A stretch of 6,839 bases of DNA from CAYUNA01 sp047629355 (GCA_047629355.1 JBLHWU010000296.1:1-6839), one strand, 5' to 3'. Shown: positions 1-6,775, counted from the stretch's first letter. Notes: generated by a model not told the origin, from the letters alone. A program made the numbers and translations.

Positions 1-450
1 TAGCTTAATAAACTGGGATAATCCCGAGCATTTAGAGTTTGGTCTGCTACCAAATGCATTGCCGTATTATTGGGAATATCAATTACTCCAAAGCCACTAA
101 GTTCTAATCCCCATTTTGTTCTACCAGCACAACCTGACCAAAAGTGACTAAATTCCTAGTGTCTGTTTTCCACTTTTAGAAATATAACTTGGGTCAAAAC
201 CAATTCCACAATCAGAGGAACAAAATTGAGCAGTCAACAACTCATTGAATTTCACAAAATCAAAGGTGCGACCATAATTTTCTCGAAATGTACTCTCATT
301 CAGTTCGCTGTAACGACTCATGTTGAGAAAATTATGACGCCCCCTGAGACGACATTGCAAATCAAAATTTTCTATCAAAAATTTACGCTGACATTTGTTT
401 ATCTCTGGCATTTTGTCCAATATTGCTGCCGTGAGTGTCTTGACATTCAT
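1..450 (-). pseudogene. DDE transposase of an insertion sequence, 5' part, frameshifted and cut by the window edge
   Basis: The first frame (450 down to 148) encodes 100 residues with the N-terminal pattern of an IS4-superfamily-like transposase common in Bacteroidota: an MPEINKCQRKFL start, then RGRHNFLNMSRYSELNEST, then TFDFVKFNELL. The segment GIGFDPSYISKSGKQT holds the likely first catalytic Asp. The frame stops at 148-150, but the frame from 149 down to base 3 continues the same protein without a stop for 49 codons, starting SHFWSGCAGRTKWGLEL and including IPNNTAMHLVADQTLNARDY. One extra base (plus-strand A at about 150, in an AAA run) explains the break. The other catalytic residues and the 3' end lie outside the window. 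The start at 448-450 fits the usual N-terminus of this type. The exact IS family is inferred from remembered motif similarity. The copy is either inactive or carries a sequencing error. Confidence 0.85.
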
Positions 451-488
451 AGGTGAAAGTTTGTTTAGTTTGTTTTGTCACTCACTAA

Positions 489-647
489 GTAAAAACGATT
501 CAATAACTTGGGCCATTATGCTTGTCCTTTTCCCTTCTAAAAAACACAAAAAATAGTTCCGTAACGAAGGCTATGCAACGATTTTTTGAATTCTTTAGAA
601 GAAAAAATTACGGCGCATTATGGTCCAACTTATTAAATCGTTTTTAC
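489..647. repeat. Large imperfect inverted repeat, 33-bp arms (IS end or MITE-like element)
   Basis: The arm at 489-521 (beginning gtaaaaacgatt) matches the reverse complement of 615-647 at 29 of 33 positions. The 93-bp spacer is partly palindromic around the same centre: cttctaaa at 534-541 pairs with tttagaag at 594-601, and atag at 553-556 with ctat at 571-574. The whole 159-bp segment could therefore fold into one long hairpin. No target-site duplication is evident beyond a possible AA on each side. It sits between the transposase start (450) and the end of the MscS-like gene. It could be the terminal plus subterminal repeats of the IS to its left, two facing IS ends, or a separate MITE. 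The stretches 451-488 and 648-686 show nothing further. Confidence 0.75.
547..579 (-). promoter_or_regulatory. Possible Bacteroidota-type promoter for the transposase
   Basis: On the minus strand, GTTG (576-579) is followed after 20 bases by TATTTTTTG (547-555). This resembles the TTTG / TAnnTTTG promoter of Bacteroidota, with one mismatch in the -33 box and one extra base in the -7 box. It points toward the transposase start about 97 bases downstream and lies in the spacer between the two inverted-repeat arms. AT-rich DNA yields such matches by chance, so confidence is low. Confidence 0.3.
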
Positions 648-686
648 AAGAGATGTGGATTGAGTAATTTTTAATCTAACTACGTG

Positions 687-764
687 TCAGATATCTTGAC
701 TATCTCCATATTGATGGATACCGAAAATAGATGCAGAACGTTTTGCGACACCAACGAATGCCTC
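687..764 (-). other. Probable out-of-frame C-terminal tail of the MscS-like gene
   Basis: If the T that begins the annotated stop codon (plus-strand A at 765, in an AA pair) is skipped, the minus-strand reading continues for 25 codons, EAFVGVAKRSASIFGIHQYG then DSQDI, to a stop at 687-689. Joined to the preceding LLQDLR this gives LLQDLREAF, which resembles the place where MscS-family proteins carry their last amphipathic helix and closing strand. The reading is inferred from frame and composition only. It could be a sequencing error, a real frameshift, or chance. Confidence 0.4.
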
Positions 765-1461
765 AACGCAGATCCTGTAACAACTTACGTCTTGCCTTTT
801 CAAAAAAATCATTATTAAGCACATAGAAATTTAAAGTTGCTTTTTGACCTTCCATACTGATAGTTACCGGGCTGGAAATGATGATCCATGGATTGGTGTA
901 AATTGCTTGTTCAATTTTTTGTTTTAACTCGGTGCTACTGGTTTTTATATTTTCATCCAGTACAAATGTCTTGAATAAAATTTTTGGTTTGCTTTTCTGA
1001 CCAATCTTTATTTCCGTATTAGCGAGGCGATATGGAATCAAAATTTCTTCTCCTATCGTACTCTCCATTTTTATGTCTCGATTCCCAAATTCTACAATTT
1101 TTCCGGAATGGCCATTGACCACGACGGAATCTCCTAGCTGTATTTTATCTCCAAGTTTCATGATAATACCCGTGAAATAATTTCTCCAAAAATCGAAAAA
1201 AGCAAAAATAATAAGGGTGAGTAAAATAACCGTCACGGGTAAACTTGCCACTAAAGCATAATACACCAATGATAAGAAGAAAATCGCCCATACGATAATC
1301 TCCAATCTGGCAACACTTTTACGATGTGCCTGTCCATTGTCTTTCAACAAAATAATCGGTAGGATTAATCTTTTATAAAGGCTAAAAGTTGCAAAAATAG
1401 CCCAGCCCAGAATAGTCAGGACAAATAACATGGAAAAAGGAATTCCGTTTATAGTCAGCAT
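763..1461 (-). CDS. Small MscS-family mechanosensitive-channel-like membrane protein
   Basis: The 232-residue product has three hydrophobic segments (about 10-38, 54-72 and 75-100). These lead into a beta domain typical of MscS: LGDKIQLGDSVVVNGHSGKI (103-122), then RDIKMESTIGEEILIPYRLA (128-147), which parallels the family pattern GD-V-G--G-V---R-T-----IPN. Residues 160-232 resemble the alpha/beta C-terminal domain. MscS channels sit in the inner membrane and release solutes on hypo-osmotic shock. At 232 residues it is shorter than E. coli MscS (286), and the canonical IPN is IPY. The pore-side helix is rich in Phe, Leu and Ile rather than showing the small-residue Ala/Gly pattern, so channel activity is not assured. 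The ATG at 1459-1461 is the first possible start, since an in-frame TAA lies two codons upstream; the leader is A-rich with no Shine-Dalgarno site. The C-terminus may be shortened by a frameshift near 765. The gene lies 185 bp downstream of the large transporter gene on the same strand. Confidence 0.85.
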   Translation of the reverse strand: MLTINGIPFSMLFVLTILGWAIFATFSLYKRLILPIILLKDNGQAHRKSVARLEIIVWAIFFLSLVYYALVASLPVTVILLTLIIFAFFDFWRNYFTGIIMKLGDKIQLGDSVVVNGHSGKIVEFGNRDIKMESTIGEEILIPYRLANTEIKIGQKSKPKILFKTFVLDENIKTSSTELKQKIEQAIYTNPWIIISSPVTISMEGQKATLNFYVLNNDFFEKARRKLLQDLR

Positions 1462-1484
1462 TTTTTAAATTTTTTGAGCAGCGA

Positions 1485-1502
1485 GAAAATCTTAGGATTT
1501 TC
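1485..1502 (-). other. Short hairpin in the leader of the MscS-like gene
   Basis: The arms at 1485-1491 and 1496-1502 (gaaaatc / gattttc) pair perfectly over 7 bp with a 4-base loop, and a GC pair outside (1481-1482 with 1505-1506) could extend the stem across a mismatch. It lies about 24 bases before the start codon and is followed in the gene direction by an A-run. It is too weak to call a regulator or terminator. Confidence 0.3.
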
Positions 1503-1525
1503 GAGCTTCATAAAAACAACTGCGC

Positions 1526-1606
1526 GCTGCCTGCGGCAGCCCGGGTGGGATTCTTGAGGAATAAAAGCGGTTTTACAAAGCACTTTTATTCCTCAAACTC
1601 CCTTTG
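1526..1606 (+). repeat. Intergenic hairpin repeat, copy 1
   Basis: The unit starts with a GC-rich mini-hairpin (gctgcc 1526-1531, loop tgc, ggcagc 1535-1540), then gggtgg, then a perfect 14-bp stem (1554-1567 with 1583-1596, 15-base loop), and ends in cctcaaactccctttg (1591-1606). A second copy in opposite orientation lies at 6702-6774. It shares the gggtgg and ttgagg / cctcaa parts and the 16-bp end exactly. There is no T-run directly after the main stem on either strand, so it is not a standard terminator, though it may attenuate readthrough between the transporter and the MscS-like gene. The rest of 1462-1646 shows no gene. Confidence 0.75.
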
Positions 1607-1646
1607 GTCATATTAAGAAGGAGGCAAATAATAACCTCTTCCCTTA

Positions 1647-4600
1647 TCAATTTATTAAATTCATTTCACTAAGCCATTTTTCAACATTTGGCTTGACAAT
1701 ATTATTTAGCGTGTAAGTATTTTTTCCAACCTCATCAAGCATTCCAGATTTTAACAAGTCCAATAAAAAGGGACCTAGCTCTGTTTCGTCTTCGCCAAAA
1801 AAATCTGCTATTTTTGTTCTAGTCAAGTTTTTATTGATTAAAAACTGGTAAAGTAAAACCTTCCAATAAGGTTCGCTTACTTTAAGGGTCTCCAACTTAG
1901 GATGTTCCGCTAAGTAAATTTTATTTTCTGTAAAAGATTCAATTTGCCGTAACCAGATTTGTAAGCCCAGACCAATATTGCCTTCACTTTCTGAATGAAT
2001 TTTATTCATTAGCTGATTGAAATATTTCCCTTCCAATTTATTATCATCACCCCGAAAAGAAAGGTCTAATCCCCCTACCCTATGTCTTTCCAAAATGATT
2101 GTCCGCATAGCATCTTTACTAACCAGAGGTAGTACGATGGTTGTCGTAATCAATTCTTTAAGTGCTCTATGTTTACTCAGCGCCTCCATCGCATGAAGAT
2201 TAACGTTTAAAATAAAGGTATGCTTCTTATAAAATTTACTAAGCATTTTAATTAAAATACTCAAAGCATCTTTTTCCAGATTTCTATCCCACCAGACTTC
2301 AATATCATTGATAATTATTATCGAATCAGGAGCCATACTGAAAAGGCATTGTTCGACATCCCCTGACTTTCCGGTTGCGCTTGCAAAAGTATGATTCAAC
2401 ACCTTAATCGTTCCCTGCTTACCGAGAGAATCAATCTTAAATACCTTGCCTTTAAATTTATTGTTTGCGATATACTGAGAAAAATGGGTTTTCCCAGCAG
2501 CGCTTTTTCCGGCAATCAAAATAGCACCATTTCGCTCTTGTGCAATAGCATTATCAATCATTGACAGTTCCCGATCTCTGCCGAGATATTTATTTTGAAC
2601 TGGTAAATGTTTTCCCTGAAACAATTGCTTATAATAAAAAGGTAAATTCTCCAGAACTGATTTGGCGGGGTACATGCCATTTCTAAAACTTAGACCTAAC
2701 TCAACATTACTTTTTAAATTGTATTTTGATTCAAAAACAGAGACATCTGATTCATGTTTTTTTGCGTAGTAGCTGCTGTTCACCCCTTGGTATAAATCCG
2801 AAAACTTGGTTTTTACCTGCTCATTAAATTTTGCAAAGCCTTTTTTTCTTTTGGACACACTGATATAGCGACTCCAGTTATCAGCATGCTCTGCGAGGTA
2901 CCGGGTATCTAATTCCATTTGCAAATCATATTCTATCGAACGAATATCCTCCTGAAATCGCAATTTTGTATTTTCAAAAAACGCATGGTCACTTTCAAAT
3001 TTCGGCAACACTTTTTCCAGCAATTGAGCGTTTTCTTCCAGCTCTCTGGAGTCTATTAAAGAAGATTTCAATAAATTAATCCGGTTAATCTGATTGAAAT
3101 AAGTACTGGACATCTGACTTAAATAACGCTCTAAAAGATTTTGGACTGGTCCGTTTAATTTAGATTCTAAAATAAAATCGACAATCTTGGGCAAGTCCAA
3201 ACTAATGGGTAAAATCCCTTCCAGTTGAAGCGTTTCAAAATCTTCCACCAAGGCTTTGCTCATCAATACCGCATCGTCCCTGATAATCTGTGGAATTAAT
3301 GCCGTTTCTGTTTTAAGACCTTGGAGCAGTGTTTCTATGTTTTCAAAAGCATTTTCATCCACGCTAAATTCCTCAATAGCATCAATTGCTCCATCCGTTC
3401 TAAAAGCTTCGACAAGAGAATGGATAGTTTTAGAATTGGTGGTAAATTGTTTTTCTATTCGTTTATTTACTTTTTGATTAAGGGTATAAGAAAGTTTTCC
3501 TAAGCCTTTATTGATTAACAAATTAGCTTGAGCCAGCTCCAAATTGGTTTCTAAAGTCGTATGAAGATATTGCTGATTTAGTGCCCACTGAGTTGGAAAC
3601 GACAAGAGATCTTCATAATCGTTTTTATTTTTTTTGCTTTTGAGTTGTTGTTTGATATTTTTAAATTGCTTTCTAAAATCTGGCTGTCGGGAAATTTCTG
3701 AAAGCTCATTGCAAAAATATCTCCCTGCGCTTAATAATTCAAATTCAATTTTTTTACCCAGGTTTTGAAAAAAGTCTAATTGCTGTTTTATTAAGGGTAT
3801 TAATTCGGCAGTGACCGATAATATATCTGAATTTAATTCCAGATTATTTTGATAAAAATCTTCTACTTCACAGAAGGAATAAATTTTCGCCAGCACTTCG
3901 TCATCTGTTTTAATTAAATTCTCATAAGTGCTTTTTCCAAGCTGGATGTAGGTACTCCGAAGAGCAGGAAACAAGGAAGACTTTTTGAGAAGCTGCGCTG
4001 CCTTTTTAAATTTCACATTGAGAGAAGAACCATTTATTGGTAATTTCAACTTGGTAGGAGTCGATTTGATTAGTCCATCTATAGCATCGAGGTAAGCAAT
4101 ATTTTCTTCTAAAAAAAGCGCTCCGATAACCGATAAATCTTCTTGCCGAATATATTGAAGCTTCTTATTAAAGTGTTGCAACAGCGTTAAAAAATGTTGA
4201 TAAACATCTTTATCTGATTCGGTAAAATTTTCCGATTGTTTTAATTCAGCCAAAATTAATTGATAGAACCCAATATATTTTTCTTGGATTGGAGCAATCG
4301 CATTTTCAACAAACTGCTGTGTAGACTGCCGAAAGCTTTCTTCGATTTTTGTAATTTCAATATTTAAAAGCGACGCAGCGGAAGGATTTAATCCCGGAAG
4401 ATTTTTATGGACATAAGCGTCCGAAGAAATAGCAATTTGTTCCACTACCTCATCGGCGACAACATCCACATCATCAAAGTGTGAAGAAGCTTTTACCAAT
4501 AAAGTGGTTCCTATTGTACTCACCAAATCATTGGTCTTGGATACAAAGTCTTGCACCTTTTCCATTCTGACCTCGGGAATACCTAGGATAATCAAATCCG

Positions 4601-6623
4601 TATCCGCAGAATAGATTTTCATCAATTCATAAATTGGTTTTTTCTCCAGCGCATTTCCAATAATCTTAATTGATGCAGTAATTCGGTGGGTTTCCAGAAC
4701 ATTACTTATCTTTTTCTCAATGATTTTTTTATTGCTATTCGCATTTTCAACCATGATGATTCTGATTTGCGCATTTCTCCATAGGTCGGAAGAGTAAAGA
4801 AATTTTGCGATATTCAACATGAGTTCCGCATTATTCCCAATCCCTCTCCACCACAAATCAATCGTCGAATATTTTCTATATCCAAACCGCTCATCATAAT
4901 CCAGATAAAGCACATTATAATCCAGGTCTATTAGTTTTTGGGTCATCTGAGCAAACCAAATCGGGTCTTTGGTATTCTTGGCCCAGCCCATCAGGATGGT
5001 ATTGGGTTCGATACCTGAAAAGCCAAAAGTAGAAGCAATTGATTCTATTCCTTTAAAAACATTTTTAACTTCTATCTGCCTACCGAATACGCCATATTTT
5101 TTTAGCACTTCATCACTCACACTTTGTTTGTGTTTTGGAAATAAAACGGTCGCTTCCTGATTTTCGTGCAAATCAAAATTGGTTACAATTCCTCTGTTGC
5201 CGACCAGCTCCTTACTAAACTCCAGTAAATATGGTCGGTGAGTGGTACCACCGCTAAACAACAATACATTGGGTTTCCAATTTCGCTTATGATCCTGTTT
5301 ATCATCCATTCGCCGCAGTCCAGTCTTGACCACTGAGGACCACACACTCTGCCAGACATCACCAGAACCCAGTGCTAATTCTTTCCTTGTTAACCATAGA
5401 TAAATACCTCCGATAGCCAAAAAAGCAGCCACCATCGCTATCATATCCAGCCGAAACATGACAATAAAAGTGGCAATAAACCCAACAAAACCTATCCATC
5501 TTTTGACTTTAAAAGTGGGATTAAAATCCGTACTCGCCCAACTTTCCAAAAAGAAAGAAAGATTAATAAATCCATAAGCTGCTAAATAAAACATGGAACA
5601 AACTCTCGCAATGGTATCCAGTTCTCCAATCAAAATTCCACCTTGCGCAATAAGGACAGTCAACAGTAAAGCATTACGCGGTTCATTATTTTTCCCCACT
5701 CCTTTAGAAAAAAGTTTTGGCGTTATCTTATCTACTGACATTGCCTGTAAAATTCTCGGCCCACCTAAAATACCACCCAAAGCGGAGGATAAAGTGGCGC
5801 CCCAGATACCTACGAATACCGCCGGAGCGAAAAGCGACAGCTTCAAAAGTATATTGTTGTCTGTTTTTAAAACTTCAGAATCAACGGTGAAAAATAAAAA
5901 TGCGGCCAGACCAATATATACAACAAACCCTACAGCAATAGACCACAGCGTACCCCTTGGAATAGATTTCTTTGGGTCTTTCAAGTCCCCAGACATCGCA
6001 ATCCCTGCCGTAAATCCAGTAACCGCAGGAAAGAAAATAGCAAATACCATTTCCATGGATACACTACCACCTTCTGGAGCAAACATCGGTAAGGATTCGG
6101 GTGGTACCGGAGAGGTGCCGAAGAATATTGAAAATATCGAAATGATGATTGCGGCAAGTATAAAAAACTGTGCTTTTAATGCCAAAGAAGTACTTATTAT
6201 GGCTAGAATAGTAAGCGCCAAAAGTGCCAAAGAGCCCCCCATCCTCAAACCGTTGATTCCGGTATCCAACCCTAGGCAGGCGTTGAAACTTTCCGCAAAC
6301 CCGATAAGGTATAATGCGATACTCATTGAGGTACCTACAAACAAAGTCACTCCAATCGCACCACCAATAGGCAATCCCAGACTTCTGGAAAGTACGTAGT
6401 AAACCCCACCTGCTCCTACCTTTTTGTCGGTCGCTATGGACGAAATACTTAATCCCGTCGTGATGGAGATAACATGAGCAATCGTAATAACGAGAATCGC
6501 ACCAATGAGACCGGAATTACCTACTACCCAACCCAATCGCATGTACATGATGACGCCGAGAATCGTCAAAAGTGAAGGGGTAAAAACCCCAGCGAAAGCA
6601 CCAAATTTCTTTTGCTCTGACAT
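1647..6623 (-). CDS. Giant SLC12-type cation-chloride cotransporter fused to an AAA+/STAND-like ATPase and winged-helix domain
   Basis: The product has 1658 residues and no signal peptide. Residues 9-412 hold 12 hydrophobic segments with SLC12 hallmarks: GVIMYMRLGWVVGNSG (23-38), GAGGVYYVLSRSLG (70-83), FAIFFPAVTGFTAGIAMSGD (194-213), LSSALGG (278-284) and GKNNEPRNALL (310-320). Compared with NKCC1, the potassium-site Tyr, Pro and Thr are kept (Y105, P199, T202), as are the sodium-site serines (S279, S280) and the chloride-site Tyr (Y350). This favours a sodium-dependent NKCC/NCC-like carrier over KCC. Residues 440-740 match the SLC12 cytoplasmic domain (NWKPNVLLFSGG, EPNTILMGW, DLIILGIP). 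Residues 741-1340 are mostly helical and unrecognised. Residues 1341-1570 form a P-loop ATPase: LGRDREL, Walker A GKSAAGKT (1372-1379), Walker B IIIIND (1435-1440) and a likely sensor-1 Asn (1473). Residues 1578-1655 look like a winged helix-turn-helix. Usual bacterial relatives end near the cytoplasmic domain. The ATG at 6623 is the first start after an in-frame TAG nine codons upstream; AAGAAGAAG abuts it. The frame is intact throughout. Confidence 0.93.
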   Translation of the reverse strand: MSEQKKFGAFAGVFTPSLLTILGVIMYMRLGWVVGNSGLIGAILVITIAHVISITTGLSISSIATDKKVGAGGVYYVLSRSLGLPIGGAIGVTLFVGTSMSIALYLIGFAESFNACLGLDTGINGLRMGGSLALLALTILAIISTSLALKAQFFILAAIIISIFSIFFGTSPVPPESLPMFAPEGGSVSMEMVFAIFFPAVTGFTAGIAMSGDLKDPKKSIPRGTLWSIAVGFVVYIGLAAFLFFTVDSEVLKTDNNILLKLSLFAPAVFVGIWGATLSSALGGILGGPRILQAMSVDKITPKLFSKGVGKNNEPRNALLLTVLIAQGGILIGELDTIARVCSMFYLAAYGFINLSFFLESWASTDFNPTFKVKRWIGFVGFIATFIVMFRLDMIAMVAAFLAIGGIYLWLTRKELALGSGDVWQSVWSSVVKTGLRRMDDKQDHKRNWKPNVLLFSGGTTHRPYLLEFSKELVGNRGIVTNFDLHENQEATVLFPKHKQSVSDEVLKKYGVFGRQIEVKNVFKGIESIASTFGFSGIEPNTILMGWAKNTKDPIWFAQMTQKLIDLDYNVLYLDYDERFGYRKYSTIDLWWRGIGNNAELMLNIAKFLYSSDLWRNAQIRIIMVENANSNKKIIEKKISNVLETHRITASIKIIGNALEKKPIYELMKIYSADTDLIILGIPEVRMEKVQDFVSKTNDLVSTIGTTLLVKASSHFDDVDVVADEVVEQIAISSDAYVHKNLPGLNPSAASLLNIEITKIEESFRQSTQQFVENAIAPIQEKYIGFYQLILAELKQSENFTESDKDVYQHFLTLLQHFNKKLQYIRQEDLSVIGALFLEENIAYLDAIDGLIKSTPTKLKLPINGSSLNVKFKKAAQLLKKSSLFPALRSTYIQLGKSTYENLIKTDDEVLAKIYSFCEVEDFYQNNLELNSDILSVTAELIPLIKQQLDFFQNLGKKIEFELLSAGRYFCNELSEISRQPDFRKQFKNIKQQLKSKKNKNDYEDLLSFPTQWALNQQYLHTTLETNLELAQANLLINKGLGKLSYTLNQKVNKRIEKQFTTNSKTIHSLVEAFRTDGAIDAIEEFSVDENAFENIETLLQGLKTETALIPQIIRDDAVLMSKALVEDFETLQLEGILPISLDLPKIVDFILESKLNGPVQNLLERYLSQMSSTYFNQINRINLLKSSLIDSRELEENAQLLEKVLPKFESDHAFFENTKLRFQEDIRSIEYDLQMELDTRYLAEHADNWSRYISVSKRKKGFAKFNEQVKTKFSDLYQGVNSSYYAKKHESDVSVFESKYNLKSNVELGLSFRNGMYPAKSVLENLPFYYKQLFQGKHLPVQNKYLGRDRELSMIDNAIAQERNGAILIAGKSAAGKTHFSQYIANNKFKGKVFKIDSLGKQGTIKVLNHTFASATGKSGDVEQCLFSMAPDSIIIINDIEVWWDRNLEKDALSILIKMLSKFYKKHTFILNVNLHAMEALSKHRALKELITTTIVLPLVSKDAMRTIILERHRVGGLDLSFRGDDNKLEGKYFNQLMNKIHSESEGNIGLGLQIWLRQIESFTENKIYLAEHPKLETLKVSEPYWKVLLYQFLINKNLTRTKIADFFGEDETELGPFLLDLLKSGMLDEVGKNTYTLNNIVKPNVEKWLSEMNLIN
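1648..1662. repeat. AT-rich 15-bp repeat, gene 3' end
   Basis: This 15-bp sequence overlaps the last codons and stop of the transporter gene. It is present in inverted orientation at 6669-6683, in the leader of the same gene. Beyond the 15 bp the match continues imperfectly (22 of 25 positions). The core aatttattaaatt is itself a palindrome with an odd centre, so part of the match may be chance in AT-rich DNA. Confidence 0.35.
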
Positions 6624-6667
6624 CTTCTTCTTTTTAATAAAGCTACTCTAAGAAAGAGTTAAGGAAA

Positions 6668-6699
6668 CGAATTTAATAAATTGGCTAGGTGACATTAAA
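6668..6699 (-). promoter_or_regulatory. Possible Bacteroidota-type promoter of the transporter gene
   Basis: On the minus strand, TTTA (6696-6699) is followed after 20 bases by TAAATTCG (6668-6675). This compares with the TTTG / TAnnTTTG consensus with one mismatch per box. It would start transcription near 6662 and give a leader of about 40 bases before the ATG at 6623. The spacing is right, but AT-rich sequence makes chance matches likely. Confidence 0.3.
6669..6683. repeat. AT-rich 15-bp repeat, gene 5' leader
   Basis: This is the inverted partner of 1648-1662, identical over 15 bp. It overlaps the putative -7 box of the transporter promoter. Together with the hairpin repeats just outside, it makes the two flanks of the transporter gene resemble each other in inverted orientation. 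Confidence 0.35.
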
Positions 6700-6701
6700 A
6701 T

Positions 6702-6774
6702 CAAAGGGAGTTTGAGGGAAGAATTTGGGCTTACTGCCCAAATTCTTCCCTCAAAACCACCCAGCCCCGGGGGC
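6702..6774 (-). repeat. Intergenic hairpin repeat, copy 2
   Basis: Read on the minus strand, this copy shows a GC-rich ccccgggg core (6765-6772), gggtgg, a perfect 20-bp stem (6736-6755 with 6711-6730, loop of 5 bases) and the shared end cctcaaactccctttg (6702-6717). The outer stem and end agree with copy 1 at 1526-1606, but the inner stem is a different sequence that is still perfectly paired. It lies upstream of the transporter gene, with no adjacent T-run. A terminator for an upstream gene outside the window is possible. Confidence 0.75.
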
Positions 6775-6775
6775 G

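Noticed and set aside
226..456. 76-codon open frame on the plus strand opposite the transposase
   Set aside because: The minus-strand frame carries clear transposase motifs; the plus-strand product resembles nothing and crosses the transposase start.
1554..1596. Hairpin as an intrinsic terminator of the transporter gene
   Set aside because: The stem is good but no T-run follows directly on the minus strand; a repeat with structural conservation explains it better.
3256..3503. Two overlapping short plus-strand frames inside the large gene
   Set aside because: They are short, overlap each other in different frames, and lie opposite an intact coding frame.
5593..6399. 268-codon open frame on the plus strand opposite the transporter membrane domain
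   Set aside because: It is antisense to a strongly conserved coding region, has no recognisable domain, and its composition follows from the complement of hydrophobic codons.
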